Origin: Streptomyces gardneri
GTDB lineage: Bacteria; Actinomycetota; Actinomycetes; Streptomycetales; Streptomycetaceae
Reading direction: 5' to 3'
DNA: 64,000 nucleotides
NCBI RefSeq assembly: GCF_006539185.1
Contig: NZ_BJMN01000005.1
Span: 248,001 to 312,000, forward strand
Shown here: positions 28,876 to 38,259 of the stretch, in pieces
How positions within the stretch are numbered: position 1 is the first letter of the stretch
Layout of the letters: the number at the start of each line of letters is the position of its first letter
Notes under the pieces: model-generated
Seen by the model: the letters and a program-made list of their open reading frames with translations, nothing else
Database searches by the model: none
Told to the model about the DNA's origin: nothing
Translations under genes and position numbers: made by a program

Positions 28876-30136
28876 TCAGACCTCGTCCCAGGTGACCGGC
28901 AGCCGGTGCACACCGTAGATGCTCATGTCCGTCCGCAGCGGCACCTCGTCGGCCGGCACGTCGAGCCGCAGCGAGGGGAACCGACGCAGCAGCGCCGGCA
29001 GGGCCACCGTCAGCTCGACGCGCGCCAGTTGCTGACCCAGGCACTGGTGGATGCCGTGCCCGAAGCCCAGGTGTCCCGTGGCCTTGCGGTGCAGGTCGAG
29101 GACGTCGGGATCGGGGAACCGCTCCGGGTCCCGGTTGGCGGCCTCCATGGACAGGGTGACGCTCTCGCCCGCCCTGACGATGTGGCCGTCCAGCTCGACG
29201 TCGACCAGCGCGGACTTCACGCTCGTGTGGGCGACGGTCAGATAGCGCATGAGCTCCTCGACGGCCTGCGGGGCGAGCCGGGTCCGCCCGCAGGGCGTCG
29301 GCCTGGGCCGGCTCGGAGAGCAGCGCGAAGGTCCCGTGGGCGATCATGTTGGCCGTGGTGTCGAGCCCCGCCGCCAGCAGGAAGCCCCCGATGCCGACCA
29401 GTTCCTCGTCCGTGAGGTCGGAGTCCCTGGCCAGGTCGCCGAGCAGGTCGTCGGCGGGCTCGGCGCGCTTGGCCGCGACGAGCTCGGCCATGTACTCCTG
29501 GAGCCCGACGAAGGCGCCGTACCGGTCCTCGGGCGTCACGTCCATGGACATGATCGTGTGGGCGTGTCCCTGGAACCGCTCTCGGTCGGCGTACGGAACG
29601 CCCAGCAGCTCGCAGATCATCAGCGCGGGGAGGGGACGGGCGAAGGCCTCGACCAGGTCGACGCCCGGTCCGCCGCGCTCCATCGCGTCCAGGTGCGCCG
29701 CGGTGATCTCCGCGACCCGGTCGGAGAGCTCCCGCATCCGGCGGACGGTGAACTTGCCGGTCAGGATGCGCCGGAAGCGGGTGTGCTCGGGGGCGTCCAT
29801 CCCGGTCATGTCGCCGACCGGGGCGGGCGGCAGCGGGCCCTCGGGCCCCCCGGGGAGCGGGTAGTGCATCAGCTCGTAGCGCGAGCTGAAACGGCTGTCG
29901 CCCATGATCGCGCGGACCGTGGAGTAACCGGTGGCCAGCCAGCCGACGTGCCCGTCGGGGTACGTCATGCGGGCGAGCGGCCTCTCCTCGCGCAGCTCCG
30001 CCAGGCCGGCGGGCGGGTCGAAGGGACAGCCGGCGGCGCGTCCGGTGGGGAGCGTGACCGGGGCCGCGGCCTCCGCGGGCTCGCCGGGCGCTAAGTTCTG
30101 CGCGGTCTCGGGGCGGGTCGAGGGGTCGTGCTGCAT
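28876..30136 (-). pseudogene. Cytochrome P450 with a frameshift
   Basis: Starts at ATG 30136 (AGGAGG upstream). The first frame covers residues 1 to about 287, including the I-helix [11 protein letters not shown], and ends ...[10 protein letters not shown]. The remaining part continues in another frame from about 29275: the K-helix EELMR, and the heme-binding loop [11 protein letters not shown] with the Cys ligand, to the stop at 28876. Restoring two bases near 29275-29280 would give the expected [13 protein letters not shown] and a normal 420-residue P450. Both parts look otherwise intact, so the lesion is recent or a sequencing error. It sits between a DrrAB-type ABC transporter and its ferredoxin. 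Confidence 0.8.
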
Positions 30137-30187
30137 GGTGTCCTCCTGGGTGAGTGACGTGGGTGAGTGACGTGCGGTGGCGGGGAG

Positions 30188-30975
30188 TCAGAGCGTGGCC
30201 GTGCGGCCGAAGGCCGAGCGTGCCCACAGGTAGCCGACGAGCGTGAGGCCGACGCACCAGGCGAGGGCGAGATAGCCGCTGTTGCCGATCCCGGTGCCCA
30301 TGAGCAGGCCGCGCAGGGTCTCGATGACGGGGGTGAAGGGCTGGTACTCGGCGAACCAGCGCAGCCCGGTCGGCATGGAGTCCGTCGGCACGATGGCGCT
30401 GCCGAGGAAGGGCAGGAAGGTCAGCGGCAGAGGCGCGTTGCTCGCCGACTCGGGGGTCTTGGCCACCAGGCCCATGCCGGCCGACAGCCAGGTCAGCGCC
30501 AGCGTGAGGAGGCCGAGGAGGCCGATCGCGGCGACCCACTCGACGGCGGAGGCATCGGGCCGGAAGCCGATGGCGAGCGCGATGCCGATCACCAGGGCGA
30601 TGGCGATCATGGTCTGGATGACGCTGCCGACGACGTGCCCGGTGAGGAACGCGGCCCGCGAGATCGACATCGTACGGAACCGGTTGACGATGCCCTCGGT
30701 CATGTCGACGCAGACACCGACCGCCGTCGCCACCGCCCCGGCCGTCGCCGCCATCAGGATGATGCCGGGAGCGACGTAGTCGATGTAGGCGCCGCCGCCG
30801 GTGGGCGCGCCGGAGATCCCGCTGCCGAGGGCGCCGCCGAAGGCGTAGTTGAACAGCAGCAGCATCATCACCGGCATGATGACGGTGGACAGGGTCATCG
30901 AGGGGTAGCGCATGGCGTGCTTGAGATTGCGCCGCAGCATCGTCATCGAGTCGGCGGCGGCGTACGAGAGGGAGC

Positions 30976-30979
<4 letters not shown>
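30188..30979 (-). CDS. ABC-2 type permease (DrrB-like)
   Basis: 263 residues, six predicted TMs (MTLSTVIMPVMMLLLFNYAFGGAL, YIDYVAPGIILMAATAGAVATAVGV, and on). The DrrB-like signature VDMTEGIVNRFRTMSISRAAFLTGHVVG is present. Start overlaps the ATPase stop by 4 bases (ATGA), so translation is coupled. Together they should export a hydrophobic compound such as a drug or the product of a nearby P450. Confidence 0.88.
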
Positions 30980-31959
<980 letters not shown>

Positions 31960-32153
31960 GACGTGCGTCTCCCTGTAATGGTGTGATGTGACATGGCACA
32001 TGTGAAATGGCTCGCCTGGTTGCGGGTCGCCGCCGCGAGGGTGGCGACAGCGGCCCGGGGAGTCAGGCGCGGAGAGCAGGACGGGGTGGGATCAGGCCTG
32101 GGGGGCAGGGTCGGGCGGGATCAGGCCTGGGGCGTGTGCGTGCGGCTGACGTG

Positions 32154-32990
32154 TCAGGCGCGGCGGATCACGATGTCGCCGACTCCGGTGCGGGCGTGGA
32201 TCTCGACGGTCTCCGCGGACGTGTCGGGGCCTTCGGCGGCGCCGAGCGAGTTGCGCACGGTTCCGACCCGGGTGTTGACGTCCAGCCACGCCGCGGTGGA
32301 CTCCCGTACGCCGATCTCCACGTCGTGTGCGGCGGCCTGGAGCTGGATCACGCCCCGGACCACCTCGTCGATGCGGATGGCGCCGTTGGCGGACCGGGCG
32401 TCCACGGAGGCGTGGGCGAGGCCGACCGTGATGCGGCCGTTGGAGGAGGTGGCCTTGAGGTCGCCGGTGATCTCGTCGATCATGATCTCGCCGTTGCCGT
32501 TCTTGACGACGGCGGTCCCCACGATCTCGCCGATCTCGATCCGGCCCTGCCCGTGGATCTCGGCCTGGCCGGTCGCGCGGTTGACACGGATGTCGCCGTG
32601 GCCGGTCCGCAGGTGGGTGGCGCCGGCCTCGTCGAGCCGGATGTCGCCGAGGGAGGCCTTCACCCGGCACTCGCCGAGCGGGCCCTCGCTGATGAAGTCC
32701 CCGATGGAGGCGGTGCCGTTGAGGCGCGAGCCCGCGGGGAGTTCGACGGTGATGTCGATCGAGCCGTGCTTGCCGAACGGCGAGCGCTTGCGGGGCCCCT
32801 TCACGGTCAGGGTGCCGTTGGCGTACGTGACCTTGGTCTGCTGCGCGACGCGCACGTCGACGTCCTCGGCGCCGTTGCTCGGCAGCACCTCGACGACCGT
32901 GTCCGCACGCGGGCTCGTCGCGAGGCGTACGTTTCCGACCTCGAAGTCCAGGATCGCGGTGATGGGCTCGGGCGTTTCGAAAGAAGGCAT
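32154..32990 (-). CDS. DUF4097 beta-strand repeat protein
   Basis: 278 residues, ATG start. Made of short repeated beta strands (GNVRLATSP, GDFISEGPLGECRVKASLGDIRLDEAGATHLRTGHGDIRVNRATG, NGNGEIMIDEITGDLKATSSNGRITVG) forming a single-stranded right-handed beta-helix-like fold. No signal peptide or TM, so cytoplasmic. It stands between the RHH protein and the DrrA gene on the same strand; this RHH-DUF4097 pairing recurs in Streptomyces. Function unknown; possibly an adhesin-like scaffold or a sensor. Confidence 0.82.
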   Translation of the reverse strand: MPSFETPEPITAILDFEVGNVRLATSPRADTVVEVLPSNGAEDVDVRVAQQTKVTYANGTLTVKGPRKRSPFGKHGSIDITVELPAGSRLNGTASIGDFISEGPLGECRVKASLGDIRLDEAGATHLRTGHGDIRVNRATGQAEIHGQGRIEIGEIVGTAVVKNGNGEIMIDEITGDLKATSSNGRITVGLAHASVDARSANGAIRIDEVVRGVIQLQAAAHDVEIGVRESTAAWLDVNTRVGTVRNSLGAAEGPDTSAETVEIHARTGVGDIVIRRA

Positions 32991-33062
32991 GGCTGTCCCG
33001 TCCTCTTGGCTCTGGTGGGTGTTCGCGCAGGTGGTGCGGGTCTGGGTGGGGGTGGAGTCCGG

Positions 33063-33605
33063 CTAGCGGACCCAGCCCCGGTAGCTCTGGCCCGTCCGGC
33101 CGGACCGCGGGGCGGGCTGGGCCGGTCCCGCAGGTCCCGCCGGTTCGAGGGCGATGGCGACCGCCCGTACGAGCCAGGCGTTGACCGACAGGCCTTCCTG
33201 GCCGGCGGCGTCCTCGACCCGGGCCTTGAGGTGCGCCGGGAGGCGGAAGTTGATGCGGGCGGTGCCCCCCTCGTCGCCGTCCCCGACGAGTGGCGCCACC
33301 GGTGCTGTACGTGGCGCCATCGGAGCTGCCATGGCGGCCGCGTCGTTCGGCGCCTCGGTCGCGAGCGGGGACGTCACCACGAACTCGGGGTCCGTCCCCC
33401 GCAGTCGTACGTCGACCGAGCCCGGCGCCAGCTCGCGGGTGATCTCCTCGGAGGCCGCGGACAGGGCGTTGAGGAGCGTCAGGCGAGCGGCCGATTCCAG
33501 GGGGGCGGTCAGCCGCTCGGCCAGGGCGCGCGCCTCGTCGCCGCCGGCGTTGGCGGCGACCGCGAGCTCGCTGCGGAGGTGGTCGACGTAGGGAGTCAGG
33601 TCCAT
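33063..33605 (-). CDS. Ribbon-helix-helix (HicB/Arc-like) regulator
   Basis: 180 residues from ATG 33605. The C-terminal RHH fold reads ARINFRLPAHLKARVEDAAGQEGLSVNAWLVRAVAIAL (about 118-155): beta strand RINFRLP that lies in the DNA major groove, then two helices. The N-terminal about 90 residues are helical and acidic (YVDHLRSELAVAANAGGDEARALAERLTAPLESAARLTLLNALSAAS). The linker is Ala/Pro-rich (MAPRTAPVAPL). No HicA toxin is nearby. A phased operator array fills the gap directly upstream, so it is likely an autoregulated repressor of the downstream DUF4097/DrrAB/P450 genes. Confidence 0.82.
   Translation of the reverse strand: MDLTPYVDHLRSELAVAANAGGDEARALAERLTAPLESAARLTLLNALSAASEEITRELAPGSVDVRLRGTDPEFVVTSPLATEAPNDAAAMAAPMAPRTAPVAPLVGDGDEGGTARINFRLPAHLKARVEDAAGQEGLSVNAWLVRAVAIALEPAGPAGPAQPAPRSGRTGQSYRGWVR
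33291..33319 (-). promoter_or_regulatory. Two operator-like palindromes inside the RHH gene
   Basis: TGGCGCCA occurs at 33291-33298 and 33312-33319, exactly 21 bases (two turns) apart, and a near-copy at 33332-33339. These match the core of the upstream array and encode the Ala/Pro linker of the RHH protein. They could be auxiliary operators for DNA looping or a coincidence of the APVAP codons. Confidence 0.35.
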
Positions 33606-33615
33606 GAGGAGATAG

Positions 33616-33705
33616 TGGCACCACTGTGGCGCCATTGCAAGTCCTTGTGGCGCCATGTGGCGTCGTTGTGTGCCAGATGGCGCCACACGGTGCCACGTGG
33701 TGCGC
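33616..33705 (-). repeat. Phased array of 8-bp palindromes, probable RHH operator
   Basis: Copies begin at 33616 (TGGCACCA), 33627 (TGGCGCCA), 33648 (TGGCGCCA), 33658 (TGGCGTCG), 33668 (degenerate, ending TGCCA), 33678 (TGGCGCCA), 33688 (CGGTGCCA) and 33698 (TGGTGCGC). Spacing is 10 or 11 bases, with one empty position at about 33637, so every copy faces the same side of the helix. The array fills the 125-base gap before the RHH gene start and is the arrangement used by cooperative RHH repressors. Confidence 0.75.
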
Positions 33706-33730
33706 CATGCGGTGTGCCGCGCGGTGCGGC

Positions 33731-34432
33731 CTACTCGGCCTGCTGTCGACGCACCATCTCGGTGATCCAGACAGGTGCGAACGGCGACGTGCACCCCGGG
33801 GGAGTCGGGTAGTCCTTCAGCACCTGCAAGCGCTCACCGATGCCGATCGCACGCTCGCGGAGCTCGGGGTGGTCGATCCCGATCTGGGCCAGGCAGTGGT
33901 TCATCGCCCACTGGAGCCGGTCCGGGGCGTCCTTCATCTCCGCCTCGACGACGTCGAGCAGCCCCGCGAGGTCGAGGCCCTCGGGCTTCTTCGCGACGCG
34001 CTCGGTGGTCAGCGCCCAGCCGGCGCTCGCGACCACGGGATCCGCGTCGGCGGTCCAGGCCAGGCGCAGCTCCTCGGCGTGCGGGCTCTTCTTCACCACG
34101 TAGTTCACGAGCCAGTCGTGCACCTTCGGGGTGCGCGCCTCGCGCAGCATGGCGTCCAGCTCGTCCCGGCTGAACGCCTTCGGGCGGCAGATCAGGATCG
34201 CCAGCAGTCGCGCGGCCGAGTCCTCCGTCCGCCACAGCCGGTACGAGAGCTCCTGCTGGGTCTTCAGCCGCTTCGCCAGCGCGCGCAGCTTGCCGAGGTT
34301 CACACCGTGATCGTCACCGTGCCGCTCGTTCACCGCGCGCGCCTTCGGGTCCTCCAGTCCGGCCAGCTCGGCCAGCACCTCGGCCACGGTCGCGTCGGTC
34401 ACCGTCGCCTCGGCCGCCTTCGTCCCGCCCAC
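33731..34432 (-). CDS. DNA alkylation repair (AlkD-like, HEAT) protein
   Basis: 233 residues from GTG 34432, which has AGGAGG six bases upstream (a better start than ATG 34459). All-helical HEAT-like fold of the DNA_alkylation family: NLGKLRALAKRLKTQQELSYRLWRTEDSAARLLAILIC, VHDWLVNYVVKKSPHAEELRLAWTADADPVVASAGWALTTERV, and the conserved Trp/Asp region that approaches the DNA backbone. Family members remove cationic alkylated bases without base flipping; some are non-catalytic. It lies alone upstream of the RHH array. Confidence 0.8.
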   Translation of the reverse strand: MGGTKAAEATVTDATVAEVLAELAGLEDPKARAVNERHGDDHGVNLGKLRALAKRLKTQQELSYRLWRTEDSAARLLAILICRPKAFSRDELDAMLREARTPKVHDWLVNYVVKKSPHAEELRLAWTADADPVVASAGWALTTERVAKKPEGLDLAGLLDVVEAEMKDAPDRLQWAMNHCLAQIGIDHPELRERAIGIGERLQVLKDYPTPPGCTSPFAPVWITEMVRRQQAE

Positions 34433-34589
34433 CTCGGACCTCCTGTCCCGCTGTCGCACTCGTCAGGTGTTCAGCCTATGACGGAGCCCGGCGTCGCGAC
34501 CTTCCTGCGGGCGGGGCGGCAGGAACGGGCCGATGGAGCCGCTCGCCGGTCGGCGAGCGGCCCCCTCGTGCCGGGGTCCGGCCGTGGAA

Positions 34590-34688
34590 TCAGAACTTCA
34601 CGCAGACGGTCCGGGAGGAGTCGTTGACGACCCAGAACATGGCCGCTCGGGTCTGCGGACCGTAGACACCGTCCACGGGGATCCTCAT
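34590..34688 (-). pseudogene. C-terminal remnant of a peptidoglycan-binding protein
   Basis: A 32-codon - strand frame reads MRIPVDGVYGPQTRAAMFW then VVNDSSRTVCVKF and stop. DGVYGPQTRAA is the hallmark turn of PG_binding_1 domains, but only the last third of such a domain is present and the upstream bases in frame do not continue it. Most likely the end of a deleted gene. The rest of the 34450-34910 gap holds nothing convincing; an overlapping + strand frame from 34687 is discussed under rejected items. Confidence 0.5.
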
Positions 34689-34912
34689 GAACTCCTGCCT
34701 CGCCGGACCGGCATGGAGCGCCGTGGACCTCACCCTGCTCGCCGGCCTCGCGACCGTGGTCGTACTCCGCCACTACCGGGCCTCGATGCCCGTGACCCTC
34801 GTGGGCGCGGTGGCCGTGACCGCACTCCTCCGCCTCTGGTTCTCCTGCCACGGGCCACGAACATGCCGCACGGCATGGTGAAGTGGTCGCAACCGACCAG
34901 AAGGACTCCCTC

Positions 34913-34978
34913 ATGCAGTTCGTAGAGAGGTACCGGGGCGCCGAGCCGCCCCGTACGCGCGGCGAGGTGGGGGCGTGA
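34913..34978 (+). CDS. 21-residue upstream peptide overlapping the mtnC start
   Basis: ATG at 34913 has AAGGA seven bases upstream. The frame (MQFVERYRGAEPP... to ...GEVGA) ends with TGA at 34976-34978, overlapping the mtnC GTG (34975-34977) as GTGA. It could be a coupling leader, or the tail of a truncated upstream methionine-salvage gene. No family match seen. Confidence 0.4.
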   Translation: MQFVERYRGAEPPRTRGEVGA

Positions 34979-35667
34979 CCGGCACCGGGCGGCTTCGGGC
35001 CGTCGTGCTCGACATCGAGGGGACCACGGGCTCCCTCGACCATGTGCAGGACGTCCTCTTCCCGTACGCCCGGGCGCGGTTCGCCTCCTGGCTCGCCGCG
35101 CACCGCGGCACCGCGCAGTGGCGGCGGATCCTCGACGCGGTCGCCGACGAGGCCGGGTCCGTGCAGGACGAGGCCGGCGCACTCGCGCTGCTGGAGCGGT
35201 GGGCCGACGCCGACGTGAAGACGCCACCCCTGAAGACACTCCAAGGGCTGATCTGGTCCAGTGGCTACGCGGACGGGCAGCTGCAGGGACACGTGTACGC
35301 GGACGTGCCGCCCGCCCTGGAGCGCTGGAAGGCGCGGGGCGTGGGCCGCTTCGTCTACTCGTCGGGCTCCGTCGCCGCCCAGCGCGACTGGTTCGGCCAC
35401 ACCGAGTACGGCGACCTGCGCCCCCTGCTCGACGGCTACTTCGACTTGACCACGGCCGGGCCCAAGACGTCCCCCGAGTCCTACGACACGATCGCGAGGC
35501 AGCTCGGCCACGCCCCGGCCGCCCTGCTGTTCGTCAGCGACCTCGGCGCCGAACTGGACGCCGCTGCCACGGCAGGCTGGCGGACCGCCGCCGTACGCCG
35601 CAGCGACGACGACCGCGCCCCCGTCCCCGGACACCCGGCCGTCGACTCCCTCGCCCCGCTCCTGTGA
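34975..35667 (+). CDS. mtnC: Acireductone synthase (enolase-phosphatase E1)
   Basis: 230 residues, GTG start. HAD-type hydrolase with the MtnC signature VVLDIEGTTGSLDHVQDVLFPYAR (nucleophile Asp in DIEGT), FVYSSGSVAAQRDWFGHTEYGDLRP and GPKTSPESYDTIA, then FVSDLGAELDAAATAGW with the metal-binding Asp. It enolises and dephosphorylates 2,3-diketo-5-methylthiopentyl-1-phosphate in the methionine salvage pathway. mtnB and mtnD, often adjacent, are not visible in this window. Tight overlap with a short upstream frame. Confidence 0.9.
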   Translation: MTGTGRLRAVVLDIEGTTGSLDHVQDVLFPYARARFASWLAAHRGTAQWRRILDAVADEAGSVQDEAGALALLERWADADVKTPPLKTLQGLIWSSGYADGQLQGHVYADVPPALERWKARGVGRFVYSSGSVAAQRDWFGHTEYGDLRPLLDGYFDLTTAGPKTSPESYDTIARQLGHAPAALLFVSDLGAELDAAATAGWRTAAVRRSDDDRAPVPGHPAVDSLAPLL

Positions 35668-35686
35668 GGGAGCCCCTCCGTCGAAC

Positions 35687-36073
35687 TCACGCGGGGCCGG
35701 CCACGGCCTCCGGCGTCGCCTGGCGGAACTCGTGGACCACCTGGATCTCGCCGACGATGTGCGCGTTGAAGTCGTCCAGCTCCTCGGCCGGGACCCAGAG
35801 CTCGAGAATCGTCCGGCCGCCGGCCTGCTGGACGGGATACCGGCGCAGGAACTCCGAGTCGACCTCGAACCGGGTGACGAAGCCCGCGCCGTCGTGCTTC
35901 ACGTTCCAGTCCCGGGCGATCCTGATCGCGTAGTCCTCGTCGAGGACCGGATAGAAGATCGGCTGCTCGGGGAGGCGCGGCGGCCACGCGCGCCAGCCGA
36001 GGTCGCGGACGAGGTCCAGCTCCACGGGACCGGTGGGGCGCCACAGGGTCGTCGTGGCCTGGCGGCTGGTCAT
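35687..36073 (-). CDS. Conserved small protein of unknown function (labelled ADP-ribosylation/crystallin J1 in some actinobacteria)
   Basis: 128 residues from ATG 36073. Sequence is typical of a conserved actinobacterial family: TTLWRPTGPVELDLVRDLGWRAWPPRLPEQPIFYPVLDEDYA, IARDWN, TRFEV, RYPVQQAGGRTILELWVPAEELDDFN, IVGEIQVV. It probably folds as a small single alpha/beta domain. Databases often call it ADP-ribosylation/crystallin J1, but I see no catalytic motif supporting that name. It is convergent with mtnC. Confidence 0.7.
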   Translation of the reverse strand: MTSRQATTTLWRPTGPVELDLVRDLGWRAWPPRLPEQPIFYPVLDEDYAIRIARDWNVKHDGAGFVTRFEVDSEFLRRYPVQQAGGRTILELWVPAEELDDFNAHIVGEIQVVHEFRQATPEAVAGPA

Positions 36074-36245
36074 GGTGTCGCTCTCTCTCGACCTGGGCGG
36101 CCGATGGGACGGCCGCTGGGAACCCCGGACGATAGCCGCGCCGCGAGCCCGGCGGCCACCCGGTTTCCGCGCTCGGCAGGTCACTTGGACACGCGCGCCG
36201 GCCCGGCGGGGGAGTTCCGCCGGGCCGCCGCCGTGGTGGGTGACG

Positions 36246-36692
36246 TCAGCAGGCGTCGACCCAGAGGTGGGAGCCGATCCGGTCGTTGACGGGCTCGCCC
36301 TGGCCCTCGCCCGGGCCGAAGAACCTCAGGCCGTTCGCGCCGAGGTCGGGAATGGAGTGGCCCTGGTGGAGGCAGACCCACGAGCCGGTCCAGGAGACGC
36401 CGCGGAAGAGCTTGGCGTCCTCGCCACGTCCGGGGTAGCCGTTGTTCCAGATGTCCGAGACCTTGTCCCGGCAGCCGGCCCAGTTGCCGTTGGGCCCGCT
36501 CCACTTGCAGTGGGCTCCACCCGCGTGGGGGTGCTCCCAGGCGTAGAGGAAGCCGTCCGGGGCGGGAACCGCCGCCGGTGCGACGACCGCCTCGGCCTCG
36601 GGGACGGCGCCGCGGGCGTCGGCCACCGGGGCGGTCAGCAGGGTGAGGGCTCCGACGGTGAGAGCGGTCGCGAGAGCGCGCTTGATACGCAT
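36246..36692 (-). CDS. Secreted peptidase inhibitor family I36-like protein
   Basis: 148 residues from ATG 36692 (AAGGAG upstream). Signal peptide RALATALTVGALTLLTAPVADA. Mature part rich in Trp, Gly and Cys (FLYAWEHPHAGGAHCKWSG, WNNGYPGRGEDAKLF, WVCLHQGHSIPDLG), resembling the gamma-crystallin-like fold of peptidase inhibitor I36 (SMPI) proteins. Four cysteines could form two disulfides. Possibly protects against proteases or serves in the cell wall. Last gene of a - strand pair with the next secreted protein. Confidence 0.7.
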   Translation of the reverse strand: MRIKRALATALTVGALTLLTAPVADARGAVPEAEAVVAPAAVPAPDGFLYAWEHPHAGGAHCKWSGPNGNWAGCRDKVSDIWNNGYPGRGEDAKLFRGVSWTGSWVCLHQGHSIPDLGANGLRFFGPGEGQGEPVNDRIGSHLWVDAC

Positions 36693-36800
36693 GGTGTGTC
36701 TCCTTCTGAGGGGGGATGGTGGCCGTACCGCCGTTCGCGGCACGGCCGTCGGGGCCGCCGGGTGGCACGTGGCACGCGGCGGAGTCTTGGGTGCAGGGGG

Positions 36801-37727
36801 TCAGGCCTGCTCGTCGGCGCCGAGGATCCGATGGGCGCGGGGCAGCGCCGCCGACCTCAACCGGTCCCGGGTCTCGACGTCCGCGCGGTACTCGCCGGCC
36901 AGCAGCCTGCCGTGGTGCGCGTCGAGGTCCCGGGCCGTGCGGGCCAGCTCCGCATCCCGGCCGCAACGCACCTCCGCCAGGGCGAGGGCGACCTCGCGTT
37001 CCCTGCCCAGGGGGCGTTCGGGGGAGAGCGCGGCGGCCCGGGCGTCGGCCGGCGCCGCGAACGCGTGTCCGGCGCGCCGCATGCACTCCCGCCACGCACC
37101 GAGCCGTTCCCGGTAGCCGGGGTCGGCCACGACACGGCTCCGGCGGATCCGGACCAGCGCCTCGACGCGGGCCGAGGCCCGGAACCAGGCGCCGAGGTCT
37201 CCGTAGAGGCCGCGCCAGGACTCCGCGACGCAGCCCGTGTCGCTGCGCTGAAGGCTTCCGCCGCCCGGGAGGGTGACGGTCAGGCCTTTGGGCGAGGTGC
37301 CGTTGGCGGCGGCGAGCGCCGCGGCCTTCCGGTCCGCCGGCAGCGCGGCGAAGTAGGCGCGGTTCGGATCGCTCGCGGTGCGGGCGTCCCGCTGTCGGCG
37401 CAGATCGGAGCCGTAGCCGTGGCGTCGGGCCCGGTCCTCGTCGTCGAGGACGTACACGAAGTCCGTGGCCCCGGAGTCGTCGTCGAGCGGGAACACCTCG
37501 TACGTGAATCCGTGCCGACGCATGCAGTCGCGCAGCAGCCGTTGCTCGGCGTCGTGGAGCAGCCGGTCGTCCGCGGTGACCGCTCCGGCGGATGCGGGAG
37601 GTGGGCGTTCACCCGTGGGCGGTTGACCGAGGCCGGCCAGCAGGGTCGCGGCGAGGGCGATCGTGGCGCTGGTGACCGCCACGGCGGTGGCGAGGGGGGA
37701 GCTGTGGACAGGGCTGTGCCGGGGCAT
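36801..37727 (-). CDS. Secreted or membrane-anchored protein of unknown function
   Basis: 308 residues from ATG 37727 (AGGAG seven bases upstream). N-terminal signal/anchor (LATAVAVTSATIALAATLLAGLG) followed by a helical, charged, Cys-containing domain (LLRDCMRRHGF, GCVAESWRGLYGDL, WRECMRRAGHAF, VRCGRDAELARTARDLDAHHG). The CMRRxGxxF repeat appears twice, about 140 residues apart, suggesting two related halves with disulfides. It is typical of Streptomyces extracytoplasmic proteins of unknown role. 109 bases upstream of the I36-like gene. Confidence 0.6.
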   Translation of the reverse strand: MPRHSPVHSSPLATAVAVTSATIALAATLLAGLGQPPTGERPPPASAGAVTADDRLLHDAEQRLLRDCMRRHGFTYEVFPLDDDSGATDFVYVLDDEDRARRHGYGSDLRRQRDARTASDPNRAYFAALPADRKAAALAAANGTSPKGLTVTLPGGGSLQRSDTGCVAESWRGLYGDLGAWFRASARVEALVRIRRSRVVADPGYRERLGAWRECMRRAGHAFAAPADARAAALSPERPLGREREVALALAEVRCGRDAELARTARDLDAHHGRLLAGEYRADVETRDRLRSAALPRAHRILGADEQA

Positions 37728-38259
37728 GGGGGATCTCCTGCGGTGGTCGAGGACGAGCGGGGGTGACGACGAGACCGGGGACCTGAGAGCCATGGAGGCG
37801 AGCGTCAGGGGGAAAGGGGGAAGAGGTGGTGGTCTCGTCGGGGGATGTCAGGTGATGTCAGGCGATCTCGGAGGACATCGGAGGCGTCGGGAGGCGTCGC
37901 TCCGGCCGTGTGGCTCCGGCGTACGGCGCGGGTTCGCACCAGAGCGGGACGCCCGGTCCGGGTGCCGCTGTCGAGCGGCGTCCCGGTCGGACAACCGAAG
38001 TCTGCGACGGGCCGGAAGCGGCCCGCAAGCGTGTCCCGGCCGCTTCGGTGAAGTCGGGATCCCCACCCTTCTGACCTGCGGGGACTCTCTTGTCCCGGGA
38101 CAGGAACGACCCCGGGACACGGGTCGGGACCGGCGCAACGCGACGGGCGCCGTGTCGTTCTCGTGGTGTGCCCCGCGCGCCGAGGCGCGGGCGGAACGAA
38201 CCCGCCGGAACCGACGTCGTCCGCGACGCCGGGCCGGCCGGAACCGAGGGAGCGCATCC
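37728..38259. other. 532-base intergenic region between divergent genes
   Basis: No gene seen. It holds short direct repeats around 37845-37895 (GATGTCAGG twice, GGAGGCGTC/GGGAGGCGTC), a small hairpin (38008-38014 with 38019-38025, GAAG loop), and three CGGGAC-containing elements near the GH43 side, including a GTCCCGGGAC palindrome at 38092-38101 and CCCGGGACA at 38111-38119. The latter could be an operator for the GH43 gene; no promoter was convincing. Confidence 0.4.

Noticed and set aside
28876..29300. Programmed ribosomal frameshift to make the P450
   Set aside because: No slippery sequence or downstream structure was apparent, and the change corresponds to a simple two-base deletion.
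33063..33605. HicAB toxin-antitoxin module
   Set aside because: The RHH protein resembles HicB-type antitoxins, but no HicA-sized toxin gene is adjacent; its neighbours are a DUF4097 gene and an operator array.
34687..34881. + strand 64-codon frame with hydrophobic stretches that could be a small membrane protein
   Set aside because: Only a weak purine stretch upstream, it overlaps the peptidoglycan-binding remnant, and no family resemblance was seen; kept as possible but unsupported.
37845..37895. Short tandem-like repeats as a CRISPR or phage attachment site
   Set aside because: Units are 8-10 bases without regular spacers or flanking cas or integrase genes.
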